From the NCBI RefSeq assembly GCF_024359545.1, contig NZ_JAKQZG010000004.1, positions 248,001-312,000 on the forward strand: DNA of 64,000 nucleotides, read 5' to 3'. Source of the DNA: Jiella marina (GTDB lineage: Bacteria > Pseudomonadota > Alphaproteobacteria > Rhizobiales > Rhizobiaceae). Positions 17,397 through 26,988 of the stretch are shown piece after piece. Numbering within the stretch: position 1 is the stretch's first letter; the number at the start of each line of letters is the position of its first letter. The notes below the pieces were generated by a model. It ran no database searches. It worked only from the letters and a program-made list of their open reading frames with translations, and was not told the DNA's origin. The translations under genes and the position numbers were made by a program.

Positions 17397-18821
17397 ATGG
17401 CATCGATCCTCAAGCCGGATGTCTGCGTGATCGGCGGCGGATCGGGCGGGCTGACGACGGCTGCCGCTTCGGCCGCTTTCGGGGCCGACGTGGTGCTGAT
17501 CGAGCGCGGCAAGATGGGCGGCGATTGCCTGAATTATGGCTGCGTGCCCTCGAAGGCACTGATCGCCGCCGCCAAGCACGCCGCCGCCATTCGTGAAGCA
17601 CCCCGCTTCGGCATCACGGCTGGCGAGCCGACGATCGACTTTTCTGCTGTGAAGGACCACGTCAATCACGTGATCGCGGCGATCGAACCGAACGATTCCG
17701 TCGAGCGGTTTGAAAGCCTCGGCGTGACCGTGCTCCAAGCGAACGCCCAGTTCATCAACGAAGACACCGTCGCGGCCGGCGGCCGGATCGTGCAGGCGCG
17801 CCGCTACGTCGTCGCGGCCGGATCCTCGCCGCTCGTCCCGCCGATCGCCGGCATCGACGAAACGCCTCATTACACCAACGAGACAATCTTCGCCCTTCGC
17901 GAACGCCCGCGCCATCTGATCATCGTCGGCGGCGGCCCGATCGGTATGGAGATGGCCCAGGCGCACCGGCGTCTGGGATGCGAGGTCACGGTCCTCGAAG
18001 GCGGGAGCTTTCTCGGCCGCGACGACCCCGAACTGGCGGAAATCGTTCTGACGCGATTGAAGGAAGATGGCGTCGTCCTGCGCTCCGGAGCGCGGGTGGT
18101 GGCCGTGGCCAATTCCACCGACGGCCCGAAGGTGACGATCGAGACCGAAGCCGGACGCGAGACGGTGACCGGCAGCCATCTTCTGGTCGCTGTCGGCCGT
18201 GCGCCGAATGTCGCCGGTCTCGGGCTCGACGCGGCGGGCATCGACTACGACAAGCGCGGCATCAAGGTCGGCTCGGATCTGCGGACCACGAACCGGCGCG
18301 TCTATGCCGTCGGCGATATTGCGGGTGGGCCGCAATTCACCCATGTCGCCAACTATCACGCCGGCCTGGTGGTCCGCGCCATCCTCTTCCGCCTGCCCAT
18401 CAAGGAGCGGCGTGACCATCTGCCGCATGTCACCTTCACCGATCCGGAACTCGGTCAGGTCGGACCGACGGAGGCCGAGGCGAAGGAGTCCGGGACCCTG
18501 AAGCATGTCCTCTCCTGGCCCTATGCCGAGAACGACCGGGCGCAGGCGGAACGGCGAACCGAAGGGCGGATTAAGCTCGTTGTCGGCAGCGGGGGGCGCC
18601 TCCTGGGGGCGGGCGTCGCCGGGATGAGCGCGGGCGAGATGACCAACATGCTGGCGCTGGCCGTAGGAAAAGGCATGACTATCGGGGACTTGCGCGATTT
18701 CGTTTCGCCCTATCCGAGCCTGTCGGAAGTCGGCAAGCGGGCCGCCACTTCCTACTATCAGCCCTTTACCAGGCGCCCCGTGGTGCGCGCCGCCGTCCGC
18801 TTTCTCGGCCGTTTCGGCTGA
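17397..18821 (+). CDS. FAD-dependent pyridine nucleotide-disulfide oxidoreductase
   Basis: A 474-residue class I disulfide reductase-like flavoprotein. It has an FAD-binding GGGSGGL motif near residue 13, the redox-active pair in GGDCLNYGCVPSK (about 41-53), an NAD(P)-binding IIVGGGPIGMEMA (about 176-188) and a GDIAGGPQFTHVA motif at the FAD site. The C-terminal dimerisation domain is present but lacks the HPT-type His-Glu ending of dihydrolipoamide dehydrogenase. It may be a MerA-like or quinone-linked enzyme. Coupling with the TVP38 gene upstream suggests a membrane-related redox role. Confidence 0.88.
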   Translation: MASILKPDVCVIGGGSGGLTTAAASAAFGADVVLIERGKMGGDCLNYGCVPSKALIAAAKHAAAIREAPRFGITAGEPTIDFSAVKDHVNHVIAAIEPNDSVERFESLGVTVLQANAQFINEDTVAAGGRIVQARRYVVAAGSSPLVPPIAGIDETPHYTNETIFALRERPRHLIIVGGGPIGMEMAQAHRRLGCEVTVLEGGSFLGRDDPELAEIVLTRLKEDGVVLRSGARVVAVANSTDGPKVTIETEAGRETVTGSHLLVAVGRAPNVAGLGLDAAGIDYDKRGIKVGSDLRTTNRRVYAVGDIAGGPQFTHVANYHAGLVVRAILFRLPIKERRDHLPHVTFTDPELGQVGPTEAEAKESGTLKHVLSWPYAENDRAQAERRTEGRIKLVVGSGGRLLGAGVAGMSAGEMTNMLALAVGKGMTIGDLRDFVSPYPSLSEVGKRAATSYYQPFTRRPVVRAAVRFLGRFG

Positions 18822-19016
18822 GGCTGGCGGGGGTCCTCAGAGACGCTTCGTTCCTTGCAAGTGAAACCGATCGTGCCATTTCGACGTACTTTCTCGGTCG
18901 ATGATGTCGCAGGGAAGGTGCGACGGTCTTTCGATCGAGCGGTTTTTCTCGGCCGGTAGCAGTTCCCACATGTTCTCGGACTGCTCTAGAGTGACCCTTG
19001 GGGAATTGGTGGGACG

Positions 19017-20540
19017 GTGTTGGACACGGCCGGACGTTCAGGGCAAAGCGTTGACGACGTGACGCGGGGCGATCCCGCGCTGCGCGTGAAGCGCCGTCTG
19101 TCCACGCGCCTGCTCCTGCTGACGGCTCTCGCGGTCATGCTCGCGGAAGTGCTGATCTTCGTTCCCTCTATCTCGAAGTTCCGCCATGACTGGTTGTCGG
19201 GCAAGATCGAGACCGTCGCCGTGGCGGGCCTCGCGTCCGAGGAGATCAGTTCCGAGACCGGCTCGGTGCTGGGCCCCGATCAGGAGACGGCGCTGCTCGC
19301 CGCGCTCGACGCCTATCTCATCGCGATCAATGACGCGGATTCCTCGCGTCTGCTGGCCCGCGCCGAAACGATCGGGATGACGGAAATCCAGGTCGATCTC
19401 GAGACCGAGACGCCGTGGTCGATGATAGCGGGGGCCTTCGACACCCTGATCTTCGGCGGGGATCGCATCATGCGCGTCTTCGGGCCGGTGGGTGACGGCT
19501 CGGTCTCGGCCGAAGTCGTGATGTCGGAGCGTCCCCTGCGCATGGCGATGCTCACCTATTCGCGCAACATCTTCCTTCTGTCGCTGTCGGTCGCTCTGTT
19601 CGCGGCGCTCCTCGTCTATACGGCAATCAGCCGCTTTCTCGTTCGGCCGATCGAGCACATGACCGGGTCGATGGTTCGCTTCGCCGCCAATCCCGCGGAC
19701 CGAGACCGCATCATCCGGCCGAGCGACCGGGATGACGAAATCGGAATTGCGGAAGTTCAACTCGCTGACATGCAGACGCGTCTCGCCGACACGTTACGCG
19801 AGCAGCGCCATCTCGCCGATCTCGGTCTCGCCGTCTCCAAGATCAATCACGATCTGCGCAATGTCCTCGCCTCGACACAGATGATCTCGGACCGGTTGGC
19901 GACGATCGACGACCCGCAGGTCCAGCGCTTCGCGCCGCTGCTCCTGCGCAGTCTCGACCGGGCGCTTGCCTACACCCAGTCGGTGCTGGCCTATGGCCGG
20001 GCGGTGGAAAGCGCACCCAAACGGCGCGAGGTTCGCCTTCGCCTGCTCGTCGAGGACGTCTGCGAGACGCTGGCGATCGATCCGACCGTTCGCATCGATT
20101 TCATCAATTCGGTGCCGTCCGATCTGCTCCTCATGGTCGATCCCGATCAATTCCACCGGCTCCTGTCGAATCTGTGCCGCAACGCCCTGGAGGCGCTGAA
20201 CGAGCAGGTGGACGAACACGGCGCGGCGCTTCGCGAAGTGCGGGTTGGAACGGTCTCCGAGAGCGCGCAGGGGGGGCAGGAGGGCCACATCGTCGTCTTC
20301 GTCGAGGATACTGGCCCCGGCCTGCCGGACAAGGCGCGAGAGAACCTGTTCAAGGCGTTTCGCGGTTCGGCCCGTAGTGGCGGCACAGGCCTCGGGCTCG
20401 CCATCGCGGCGGAGATCGTCGAGGCCCATGGAGGCGAGATCACGCTCGCCGAGTGCGATCAGCCCGGCACGCGCTTCGAGATCAGGCTTCCAGCGTCGGT
20501 CGCACGCCGGGCGGAAGCGACTGTCGAGCCCGCCTCCTGA
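19017..20540 (+). CDS. Membrane sensor histidine kinase, orphan
   Basis: A 507-residue kinase starting at GTG (19017). Two membrane helices (about 31-51 and 180-202) enclose a periplasmic domain of about 125 residues. A HAMP segment follows, then an H-box KINHDLRNVLAST (about 280) and a complete HATPase domain (N box LCRNALEAL, G1 EDTGPGLP, G2 GGTGLGLA). No response regulator gene is beside it, so its partner must lie elsewhere. The ligand is unknown. The 195-bp gap upstream shows no other gene. Confidence 0.88.
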   Translation: MLDTAGRSGQSVDDVTRGDPALRVKRRLSTRLLLLTALAVMLAEVLIFVPSISKFRHDWLSGKIETVAVAGLASEEISSETGSVLGPDQETALLAALDAYLIAINDADSSRLLARAETIGMTEIQVDLETETPWSMIAGAFDTLIFGGDRIMRVFGPVGDGSVSAEVVMSERPLRMAMLTYSRNIFLLSLSVALFAALLVYTAISRFLVRPIEHMTGSMVRFAANPADRDRIIRPSDRDDEIGIAEVQLADMQTRLADTLREQRHLADLGLAVSKINHDLRNVLASTQMISDRLATIDDPQVQRFAPLLLRSLDRALAYTQSVLAYGRAVESAPKRREVRLRLLVEDVCETLAIDPTVRIDFINSVPSDLLLMVDPDQFHRLLSNLCRNALEALNEQVDEHGAALREVRVGTVSESAQGGQEGHIVVFVEDTGPGLPDKARENLFKAFRGSARSGGTGLGLAIAAEIVEAHGGEITLAECDQPGTRFEIRLPASVARRAEATVEPAS

Positions 20541-20636
20541 GAAGACGGGGACAAATCGCCCGCAGGATTGGCCCCTCGGTAAGCAAGGCGAAATAATCCG
20601 AGACGCCGCGGGCGAAAGCTGATTAGACGTCGCGCC

Positions 20637-21461
20637 ATGAGCATGATCGACGGCGCCAGCCTTCTCACCCTCCTGCCGACGCTTCTGATCGCTGCGGCTG
20701 CGGCCGGCTTCCTCGCCGGGCTGTTCGGTATCGGCGGCGGGGCGATCTTCGTGCCCGTGCTCTACCAGACCTTCGAAGCGCTCGGTGTCAGCCATCAGGT
20801 GTCGATGCACCTCGCGGTCGGCTCATCGATCGCGATCATCGTGCCGACCTCGCTGCGCTCGCTGAGATCCCACCTCGAACGTGATGCCGTCGACCGGCAA
20901 TTGCTGAAGCAATGGCTGCTGGCGATTCCCCTGGGCGCGGTTCTCGGCGCGCTCCTTGCCGCCATGGCCTCATCGGAAGAACTGCGGCTGATCTTCGCCG
21001 CGCTCGCCTTTCTCTTGGGGCTGAAGATGGTGATCGGCCGCTTCAGCTTCCGGCTTGGCGACGATCTGCCAGGGGTCGCCGGCCGTTCGCTGGCCGGATT
21101 CGTCATCGGCCTTTTGTCGTCTTTGATGGGGATCGGCGGCGGCGTGTTGAACAACACCTTCATGACCCTCTACGGTCGTCCGATCCATCAGGCCGTCGCG
21201 ACGAGCGCCGGGGTCGGCGCGCTGATTTCCGTGCCCGGCCTCGTCGCCTACGTCTTCGGTGGCTGGGGCGATCCGGCCCTCCCGTCCTTCAGCTTCGGTT
21301 ACGTCAATCTGTTCGCAGTGGCGCTGATCGCCCCGGCGTCGATCCTGGCGGTGCCCTTCGGCGCTAGGCTCGCCCATCGCCTGTCGCGGCGACAGCTTGA
21401 ACTCGGCTTCGGTTGTTTCCTGCTGATCGTTGCGGCCCGCTTCGTCTATAGCCTGCTCTGA
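20637..21461 (+). CDS. Sulfite exporter TauE/SafE family protein
   Basis: A 274-residue membrane protein with about eight helices. The two internally related glycine motifs of the TauE/SafE family are present, GLFGIGGGAIFVP (about 30-42) and LMGIGGGVLNNTF (about 162-174). Family members move sulfite, sulfoacetate or other small organic anions across the inner membrane. The substrate here is unknown. It is 96 bp downstream of the histidine kinase and runs in the same direction, and it converges with the protease gene at 21475. Confidence 0.9.
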   Translation: MSMIDGASLLTLLPTLLIAAAAAGFLAGLFGIGGGAIFVPVLYQTFEALGVSHQVSMHLAVGSSIAIIVPTSLRSLRSHLERDAVDRQLLKQWLLAIPLGAVLGALLAAMASSEELRLIFAALAFLLGLKMVIGRFSFRLGDDLPGVAGRSLAGFVIGLLSSLMGIGGGVLNNTFMTLYGRPIHQAVATSAGVGALISVPGLVAYVFGGWGDPALPSFSFGYVNLFAVALIAPASILAVPFGARLAHRLSRRQLELGFGCFLLIVAARFVYSLL

Positions 21462-21474
21462 CGAGATCCGCCGA

Positions 21475-22185
21475 TCAGTCTGTCAGGATGAGACGATCGC
21501 CGCGGAAATCGTAGGAGGTGAGGGTGTCGAGGAAGCTCATCCCGAGAAGCACGGTGCCCAATCCCGACCCTTCGGTGACCGCGCCGAGAACGTTGCGCCG
21601 GGTGATATCGCCGATGGTCACCGTATCGAGGCGCACCGGCGCGGCCCGAGCGACACCGTTCGCCGTCATCACCCGGTTGGTGAACCGAAGTTGCGAGACG
21701 TCGATGCCGAGCGAACGCGCCATCTCGCTGTCCATCGCGACCACCGAGGCGCCGGTGTCGACGATGAAGGCGGTCGCTGCTCCGTCGATCTCGCCGTTGA
21801 GATAGAAATGCCCGTCGGCCGCCCGTGTCGCCATGTAGCGCTGTTGGCCTGTGCTGCTTTCCACCGAGACGAGATTGCCGGGCATCAGGACGGCGTAGAA
21901 GCGGTTCTTGAGGGCGTTGAATTCCGGCTGAAAGGCGTAGGCGCCGATCACGAGGACGAAGACGCCGACCCAGATGACGATGTTGCGGAACATCTCGCCC
22001 AGCCGATGGCGCATGGACAAAAGGACGCCGGAGCCGATCGCCACGCCAAGAATGACCAGATAGGTGAGGCTGCCGAACTCTTCGTCGGAGAATCCGCCGA
22101 CGCTGCCGCCATGATTGAGGAAGAGAATGACGAGGGCAACGGCGATGCCGCCAAGGACGAAATAAAGGATCAGATCACGTTGCAT
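21475..22185 (-). CDS. Clan AA aspartic protease, membrane-anchored (TIGR02281 type)
   Basis: A 236-residue protein with three N-terminal membrane helices (about 5-23, 41-58, 67-85) and a retropepsin-like domain. The single catalytic motif is AFIVDTGASVVAMD (about 139-152), and the usual downstream LLGMSFL motif is present. As a single-lobe protease it would act as a dimer on the periplasmic side. It is encoded 2 bp after the DUF1289 gene, in an arrangement common in Rhizobiales. Its substrate is not known. Confidence 0.9.
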   Translation of the reverse strand: MQRDLILYFVLGGIAVALVILFLNHGGSVGGFSDEEFGSLTYLVILGVAIGSGVLLSMRHRLGEMFRNIVIWVGVFVLVIGAYAFQPEFNALKNRFYAVLMPGNLVSVESSTGQQRYMATRAADGHFYLNGEIDGAATAFIVDTGASVVAMDSEMARSLGIDVSQLRFTNRVMTANGVARAAPVRLDTVTIGDITRRNVLGAVTEGSGLGTVLLGMSFLDTLTSYDFRGDRLILTD

Positions 22186-22187
22186 CG

Positions 22188-22412
22188 TCAGTCCTTGGAG
22201 CTTGCTCGACCACTGGCTGGTGCGCCCTGTTTGGGCTGACCGGCTTGAAGGTCGTTCAGCCGGTCCGGAAGCCGGGCCATGATCGCACGACGCTCGTCCG
22301 GCCGGTAGGCGATCCAGCCGGCGATCTCCTCGCCCGTCCGGCCGCAGCCGATGCAGAACCCCGTCCGAGGATCGAGAGTGCAGATCTGATTGCAGGGACT
22401 CTCGATGGTCAT
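22188..22412 (-). CDS. DUF1289 small cysteine-rich protein
   Basis: A 74-residue protein starting at the ATG at 22412; upstream codons in the open frame are not conserved-looking. It has the DUF1289 pattern [20 protein letters not shown], four cysteines that probably hold a metal or Fe-S site, followed by the E-I-x-x-W motif (EEIAGWI). The function is unknown. The short gene sits between the protease and the histidine kinase and probably shares their transcript. Confidence 0.88.
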   Translation of the reverse strand: MTIESPCNQICTLDPRTGFCIGCGRTGEEIAGWIAYRPDERRAIMARLPDRLNDLQAGQPKQGAPASGRASSKD

Positions 22413-22506
22413 GAAAGAGGTTCGACCAAGCGTGCTTTCGTTGCGGGATCGTCTTTGATGATCATGGATATGGCGTCTCGCCCGAGCCGCTGCAAGCTGC
22501 CGGAAT

Positions 22507-24024
22507 TCATGCCAGTTCGCTGGTTTCGTCGAAGGCGGGCATGACCTCCAGGACACGGCTCTGCGGGAAGGTGGCGATCGCTTCCGTTCCCTGACGCAGT
22601 TTGGAGATGAGGCGGAAGTCGCCATTGTGCAGCTTCACGAGCGCCTGCACGATTGGCAGGCCGAGACCGGTGCCCTGTTCGGCGCTCTTGATGGCGGTGG
22701 AGCCCTGGCCGAAGGAGGACAGGACCAGCGGGATCTCCTCCTTCGGGATTCCCGGCCCGTCGTCGCGGACCGAAACGTACTGGCCGCCGCCGGCCGTCCA
22801 GCCGACGCTCAAGACGATGCTGCCTTTGAACGGCGTGAACTTCACTGCATTGGAAAGAAGGTTGAGGATGATCTGGCGCACGGCTCGCTCGTCCGCCCAC
22901 AGTGCCGGCAGGTCCTGCTCGAACCGGCCCTCGAGCTGGAGTTCCTTCTTTTCCGCGCGAATGCGGACGATGGCGAGGCAATCCCTGGCGATCGAGACGA
23001 GTTCGACGGCTTCTTCGTTCAGGGCGTAGCGACCGGCCTCGATCCGCGACAGGTCGAGGATTTCGTTGATCAAGCCGAGAAGGTGCTGACCGGAAGCATG
23101 GATGTCGTCGACATATTCCCGGTAGCTGGGGCTGCCGAGCGGGCCCAGCATCTCGTTGCTCATCACCTCGGAAAAGCCGAGGATCGCGTTGAGCGGTGTC
23201 CTGAGTTCGTGGCTCATCGTTGCCAGAAACTGTGACTTGGCGCGGTTGGCTTCCTCGGCGCGGCGCCGTGCTTCGTCGGAAATCGCCCGGGCGGTCTCGA
23301 GCTCGACGATCAGTTCATCCTTCTCGGCCTGGTGGATGAAGCTCGTCAGGGTCGTGCGGCGCAGGAGTTCACTGACCAGGATGAAGAAGGGCACGGCGCA
23401 GGCCAGAACGCCGCTCATGGCGATCCGCGTCGCATTCGGATCGCTCACCATGCCGTAGGCGAGCACCGCCACCATCGGGCCGAAGGCGACGGGCAGGGCC
23501 GCTCGAAGCGTGAAGGAGACCATCGCCGTCGAGGCCACGGCCACGATCAGCACCGCGAACTGGAAGATCTCGAACCGCAAGGGCTGGCAGCTCGAACAGG
23601 AGAGCGAGGCGAAATAGGCCCAGCACAGACCGGCCGCAGCATGGACGACCAGGAAGTGATTGGCCCAGCGCTGTACCGCCTCTTTCCTGACCGAAGTGGT
23701 CACAAAGCGGCCGGCCAGGCCGATCAGGGCCAGATAGCTCGCCAGCGCGAAAACGGTCCAGACCACGGCATGAACGACGCCTATCGAAAGCGCGAGGCCG
23801 AAACCCGTCACCATTACGGGCAAGGGGACGATGATGGCCGCAGACTTCAGGGCAACCGCGTGCTGCGACAGCAATTCGCGCGTGAAGCGCGGCGCGACCT
23901 GGCCCTTGAACGAAAGCCGCTCACGCGTCTCGCGGATCGTCTTTCTGAGATCGCTGTCGCGCACCGACGCCGTTCGGCGTGCGACGAGGCTCTGGTTGAA
24001 GATTGGCGGGTCGGCAAGTGACAT
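22507..24024 (-). CDS. Membrane sensor histidine kinase (PleC/PdhS-like catalytic region)
   Basis: A 505-residue kinase if it starts at the ATG at 24024; a GTG at 24060 would add 12 residues, and neither has a strong ribosome-binding site. It has about six hydrophobic helices (about 60-220), a coiled-coil linker rich in Glu and Arg, then the H-box [20 protein letters not shown] (about 275-294). The ATPase motifs are [17 protein letters not shown] and GTGLGLPI. The segment [14 protein letters not shown] resembles alphaproteobacterial PleC/DivJ/PdhS cell-cycle kinases. A link to the DivK/PleD phosphorelay is therefore possible but not proven. Confidence 0.85.
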   Translation of the reverse strand: MSLADPPIFNQSLVARRTASVRDSDLRKTIRETRERLSFKGQVAPRFTRELLSQHAVALKSAAIIVPLPVMVTGFGLALSIGVVHAVVWTVFALASYLALIGLAGRFVTTSVRKEAVQRWANHFLVVHAAAGLCWAYFASLSCSSCQPLRFEIFQFAVLIVAVASTAMVSFTLRAALPVAFGPMVAVLAYGMVSDPNATRIAMSGVLACAVPFFILVSELLRRTTLTSFIHQAEKDELIVELETARAISDEARRRAEEANRAKSQFLATMSHELRTPLNAILGFSEVMSNEMLGPLGSPSYREYVDDIHASGQHLLGLINEILDLSRIEAGRYALNEEAVELVSIARDCLAIVRIRAEKKELQLEGRFEQDLPALWADERAVRQIILNLLSNAVKFTPFKGSIVLSVGWTAGGGQYVSVRDDGPGIPKEEIPLVLSSFGQGSTAIKSAEQGTGLGLPIVQALVKLHNGDFRLISKLRQGTEAIATFPQSRVLEVMPAFDETSELA

Positions 24025-24215
24025 GAAACTCGGCACGGTCGCTTGGCATCGCGGGATCACGCCCCACTATGTTTCCCGAACCTTAAAGAAATGCCTTAAG
24101 GAACCGGAAATTTCTGATTTTTCCGCCCCCGGACCGCCTTAGAGCGCCTTGCGCCGCGCGGACCCGGGATGCTGCGGGATGAACTTCCCCGGAGCCGGGG
24201 CAGGGAGGAGATGCC

Positions 24216-24827
24216 ATGCGACTGTTCGATGGCGGCCGCGCGCCGAACCCGCGCCGCACACGGATCTTTCTCGCCGAAAAGGGCATCGATGTGCCGCTCG
24301 AACCGGTCGACATGGCCGGACTTGGACATCGAGAGGAACCCGTCGCCAGCCGCAATCCGCTGAAGCGCCTGCCGGTGCTCGAACTGGACGACGGGACGAT
24401 CCTCACCGAATCGATCGCCATCTGCCGCTATTTCGAGGCGCTTCATCCCGAACCCCCGTTGTTCGGCCAGAGCCCGCTTGAAATCGCGCGGGTCGAGATG
24501 TGGAATCGGCGACTGGAATTGGGCCTCTTCAACGCCGTCGCCTCGGCCTTTCGCCATACCCATCCCGCCATGGCCGAATGGGAAGTGCCGCAGATCGCGG
24601 CATGGGGCGAGGCGAACCGCCCGAAGGCGCTCGCTTTCCTCGAATTCTTCGATGAGCATCTTGCCACGAGCCGTTTCGCGGCGGGCGACACGTTCTCGGT
24701 CGCCGATATCACGGGGCTCGTCGCCGTCGACTTCATGAAGCCTGCGAAGATCGCCATGCCGGACGGACTTTCGCATCTGGGCCGCTGGTACGAAGAAGTG
24801 GCCGCCCGGCCGAGCGCCAAGGCCTGA
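24216..24827 (+). CDS. Glutathione S-transferase family protein
   Basis: A 203-residue cytosolic GST. The N-terminal thioredoxin-like domain (about 1-78) carries the conserved cis-proline region RLPVLELDDG and the glutathione-contacting ESIAICRYFE. The C-terminal helical domain includes FSVADITGLVAVDF, the N-capping motif. The expected N-terminal Ser or Tyr region reads APNPRRTRIFLAEKG, as in plant-like beta/theta forms. It probably conjugates or reduces electrophiles. It begins a plus-strand run of unrelated housekeeping genes. Confidence 0.9.
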   Translation: MRLFDGGRAPNPRRTRIFLAEKGIDVPLEPVDMAGLGHREEPVASRNPLKRLPVLELDDGTILTESIAICRYFEALHPEPPLFGQSPLEIARVEMWNRRLELGLFNAVASAFRHTHPAMAEWEVPQIAAWGEANRPKALAFLEFFDEHLATSRFAAGDTFSVADITGLVAVDFMKPAKIAMPDGLSHLGRWYEEVAARPSAKA

Positions 24828-24844
24828 CGTTTCGCGATTTCCTC

Positions 24845-25492
24845 ATGTCCACTGCAGCAGCCCATGAAGACCACGGCGGCGAAGACGCACTGGCGCTTCA
24901 CCGGACGATCCGGGCCTGCCGGATCTGCCGGGATGCGCCCGACGGTCCGCCGCTGCCGATCGAGCCGAACCCGGTCTTGGCCCTGTCCCGTACTGCACGT
25001 ATCGTCGTCGCGGGGCAGGCGCCGGGCAATCTCGCGGACAAGACCACCAAACCGTTCAACGATCCCTCCGGTATCCGGCTTCGCGACTGGATGGGGATCG
25101 GGCCCGAGACCTTCTACGATCCTGGACGCGTCGCGATCGTGCCGATGGGCTTCTGCTTCCCGGGCTATGATGCCAAGGGCGGCGACCGGCCGCCGCGCAG
25201 GGAATGCCGGGCCACCTGGCACGAGCGGGTGATGCGGGCCATGCCGCAGGTCGAACTGGTGCTGGCGATTGGCCTCTACGCCCAGCGATTTCACATCGAA
25301 GGCGGCGCCAAGCGCTCCCTGACAGAGACGGTTGCCGACTGGCGAAGCGTGCTCGAGGAAGGCGGGCGCTACGCACCGGTTCTGCCATTGCCGCACCCCT
25401 CCTGGCGCAACAATGCCTGGCTCAAACGCCATCCCTGGTTTGCCGCGGAGCTGCTGCCGGAACTCAAACGCCGTATCGCCGCGCTCGTCTGA
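24845..25492 (+). CDS. Uracil-DNA glycosylase superfamily protein
   Basis: A 215-residue protein with the UDG fold signatures. Motif 1 is AGQAPGNLADKTTKPFNDPS (about 58-77) and the DNA-contacting C-terminal loop is LPHPSWRNN (about 180-188), where canonical family members have HPS. Two N-terminal cysteines (RACRICRDA) recall the Fe-S types, but the other two expected cysteines are not obvious. It may be an enzyme of the family 4/5-like branch or a non-catalytic relative. It starts 17 bp after the GST gene. Confidence 0.85.
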   Translation: MSTAAAHEDHGGEDALALHRTIRACRICRDAPDGPPLPIEPNPVLALSRTARIVVAGQAPGNLADKTTKPFNDPSGIRLRDWMGIGPETFYDPGRVAIVPMGFCFPGYDAKGGDRPPRRECRATWHERVMRAMPQVELVLAIGLYAQRFHIEGGAKRSLTETVADWRSVLEEGGRYAPVLPLPHPSWRNNAWLKRHPWFAAELLPELKRRIAALV

Positions 25493-25582
25493 AGGGCCGA
25501 CAGGATCGCTTTGGTCTACCCTCCCGGCGCGGACTGCGCTATCCGGACCAATTGGAAGACATGGATCAGGCGGGAGCGCGCA

Positions 25583-26068
25583 ATGGATCGCCTCGACAAG
25601 AAAATCCTGCGGCTCATGCAGGAGGATGCGACGCTCGCCGTCGCCGACATCGCCAAGCGTGTCGGCCTTTCGACGACGCCATGCTGGCGGCGCATCCAGA
25701 AGCTCGAAGAAGAGGGCGTGATCCGGCGGCGGGTGGCCGTGCTCGATCCGGAGAAGATCAACGCCCGGGTCACCGTCTTCGTCGCGATCCGTACCAATTC
25801 CCATTCGACAGAGTGGCTGAAGCGGTTCTCCGAGGTGATCCAGGAATTCCCGGAGGTGATCGAGTTCTATCGCATGAGCGGCGACGTCGACTATCTCCTG
25901 CGCGTCGTCGTGCCGGACATCGCCGCCTATGACGCCTTCTACAAGCGGATGATCGCCAAGATCGAGATACGCGACGTCTCCTCCTCCTTCGCCATGGAGC
26001 AGATCAAGTACACGACGGAAATGCCGCTCGACTACATGGTCCTCGACAAGGAACCGCGGGAGGCCTGA
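25583..26068 (+). CDS. Lrp/AsnC-family transcriptional regulator
   Basis: A 161-residue regulator. The ATG at 25583 follows GGGAG and gives the canonical start MDRLDKKILRLMQEDATLAV. It has a winged HTH (about 4-62, recognition part VGLSTTPCWRRIQKLEEEG) and a RAM/AsnC ligand-binding domain (about 67-150) with the GDVDYLLRV motif. It should bind DNA as a dimer or octamer in response to an amino acid. Its target is not evident; the adjacent DUF4336 gene is 55 bp downstream on the same strand. Confidence 0.93.
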   Translation: MDRLDKKILRLMQEDATLAVADIAKRVGLSTTPCWRRIQKLEEEGVIRRRVAVLDPEKINARVTVFVAIRTNSHSTEWLKRFSEVIQEFPEVIEFYRMSGDVDYLLRVVVPDIAAYDAFYKRMIAKIEIRDVSSSFAMEQIKYTTEMPLDYMVLDKEPREA

Positions 26069-26123
26069 GGCCGAGACCGATGCTGAGGGCCGCGGGATCT
26101 TATTCGGCGCGCTCGGGAAGGCG

Positions 26124-26873
26124 ATGATGGAAACCGACGACAAGCCCTTCACCTACGAGCCGCTCAACGTCCTGAAGCCCGTCGCCGAAGACCTTTGGCT
26201 GGTCGACGGACCCGCCATCGATTTCCGCTATCTCGGCCTCGACGTGCCGTTTCCGACGCGCATGACGATCGTACGTCTTGCCGATGGCGGCCTGTGGCTG
26301 CACTCGCCGATCGCCGCCGAGCCCGCGCTCCTGGATAAGGTACAGAAACTCGGCCCCGTGGCGCATCTGATCGCACCGAACACGCTGCACTACTGGTATG
26401 TGCCGGATTGGACGGAGATCTTTCCGGAGGCCGAAGTCCACTACGCGCCCGGCCTGCCTGAGAAGGCGAAACGGCCGCTTCCCGACGGACTTAACCTGGA
26501 AAGCGCTGCGCCCGCGACCTGGAGCGGCGCGATCGATCAGGTCGTCGTCACGGGCGATATCCTCAACGAGGTGGTCTTCTTCCACCGGAAGAGCCGCACG
26601 CTTATCCTCACCGATCTGATCGAGAATTTCGAGCCCGAGCGTGTGAAGTCCTTCTTTCTGCGCAATGCCCTGAAGCTCGCCGGCGCATCCGATCCGGACG
26701 GCAAGGCGCCGATCGACATGCGCCTCACCTTCGCCCGCCACAAGGCGGCGCTGCGCGACGCCGTCCGGCAGATGATCGCCTGGGCGCCCGAGCAGGTCGT
26801 GCTCGCCCATGGGCGCTGGTACGAGACGAACGGCACAGCGGAACTGCGCCGCGCCTTTCGCTGGGTTCTCTAA
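26124..26873 (+). CDS. DUF4336 protein (metallo-beta-lactamase-like fold)
   Basis: A 249-residue protein matching the DUF4336 style. It opens with VAEDLWLVDGPAIDFRYLGL, followed by FPTRMTIVRLADGGLWLHSP. The region LIAPNTLHYWYVPDW is where classic beta-lactamase-fold enzymes have HxHxDH, so the usual zinc motif is absent. A late VVLAHGRWYE segment is retained. The enzyme activity is unknown. No signal peptide is seen. It lies downstream of the Lrp-type regulator. Confidence 0.8.
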   Translation: MMETDDKPFTYEPLNVLKPVAEDLWLVDGPAIDFRYLGLDVPFPTRMTIVRLADGGLWLHSPIAAEPALLDKVQKLGPVAHLIAPNTLHYWYVPDWTEIFPEAEVHYAPGLPEKAKRPLPDGLNLESAAPATWSGAIDQVVVTGDILNEVVFFHRKSRTLILTDLIENFEPERVKSFFLRNALKLAGASDPDGKAPIDMRLTFARHKAALRDAVRQMIAWAPEQVVLAHGRWYETNGTAELRRAFRWVL

Positions 26874-26988
26874 CCGGCTTGTCCCCGGTCAATCCAAGAT
26901 GGACCGCACGGCCGACACCGAGCAACGCGTCACCATTCTGTCATGAACAAAACCGATAGTTGAGTCTGGGGCGAGTGGGAGGCCGCTC

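Noticed and set aside
16464..18506. Long minus-strand open frame opposite the TVP38 and oxidoreductase genes
   Set aside because: Shadow frame rich in Arg, Asp and Gly with no domain; the plus-strand genes carry clear motifs.
26124..26873. DUF4336 gene as a normal zinc metallo-beta-lactamase
   Set aside because: The HxHxDH zinc motif is absent, so hydrolase activity of the classic kind was not claimed.
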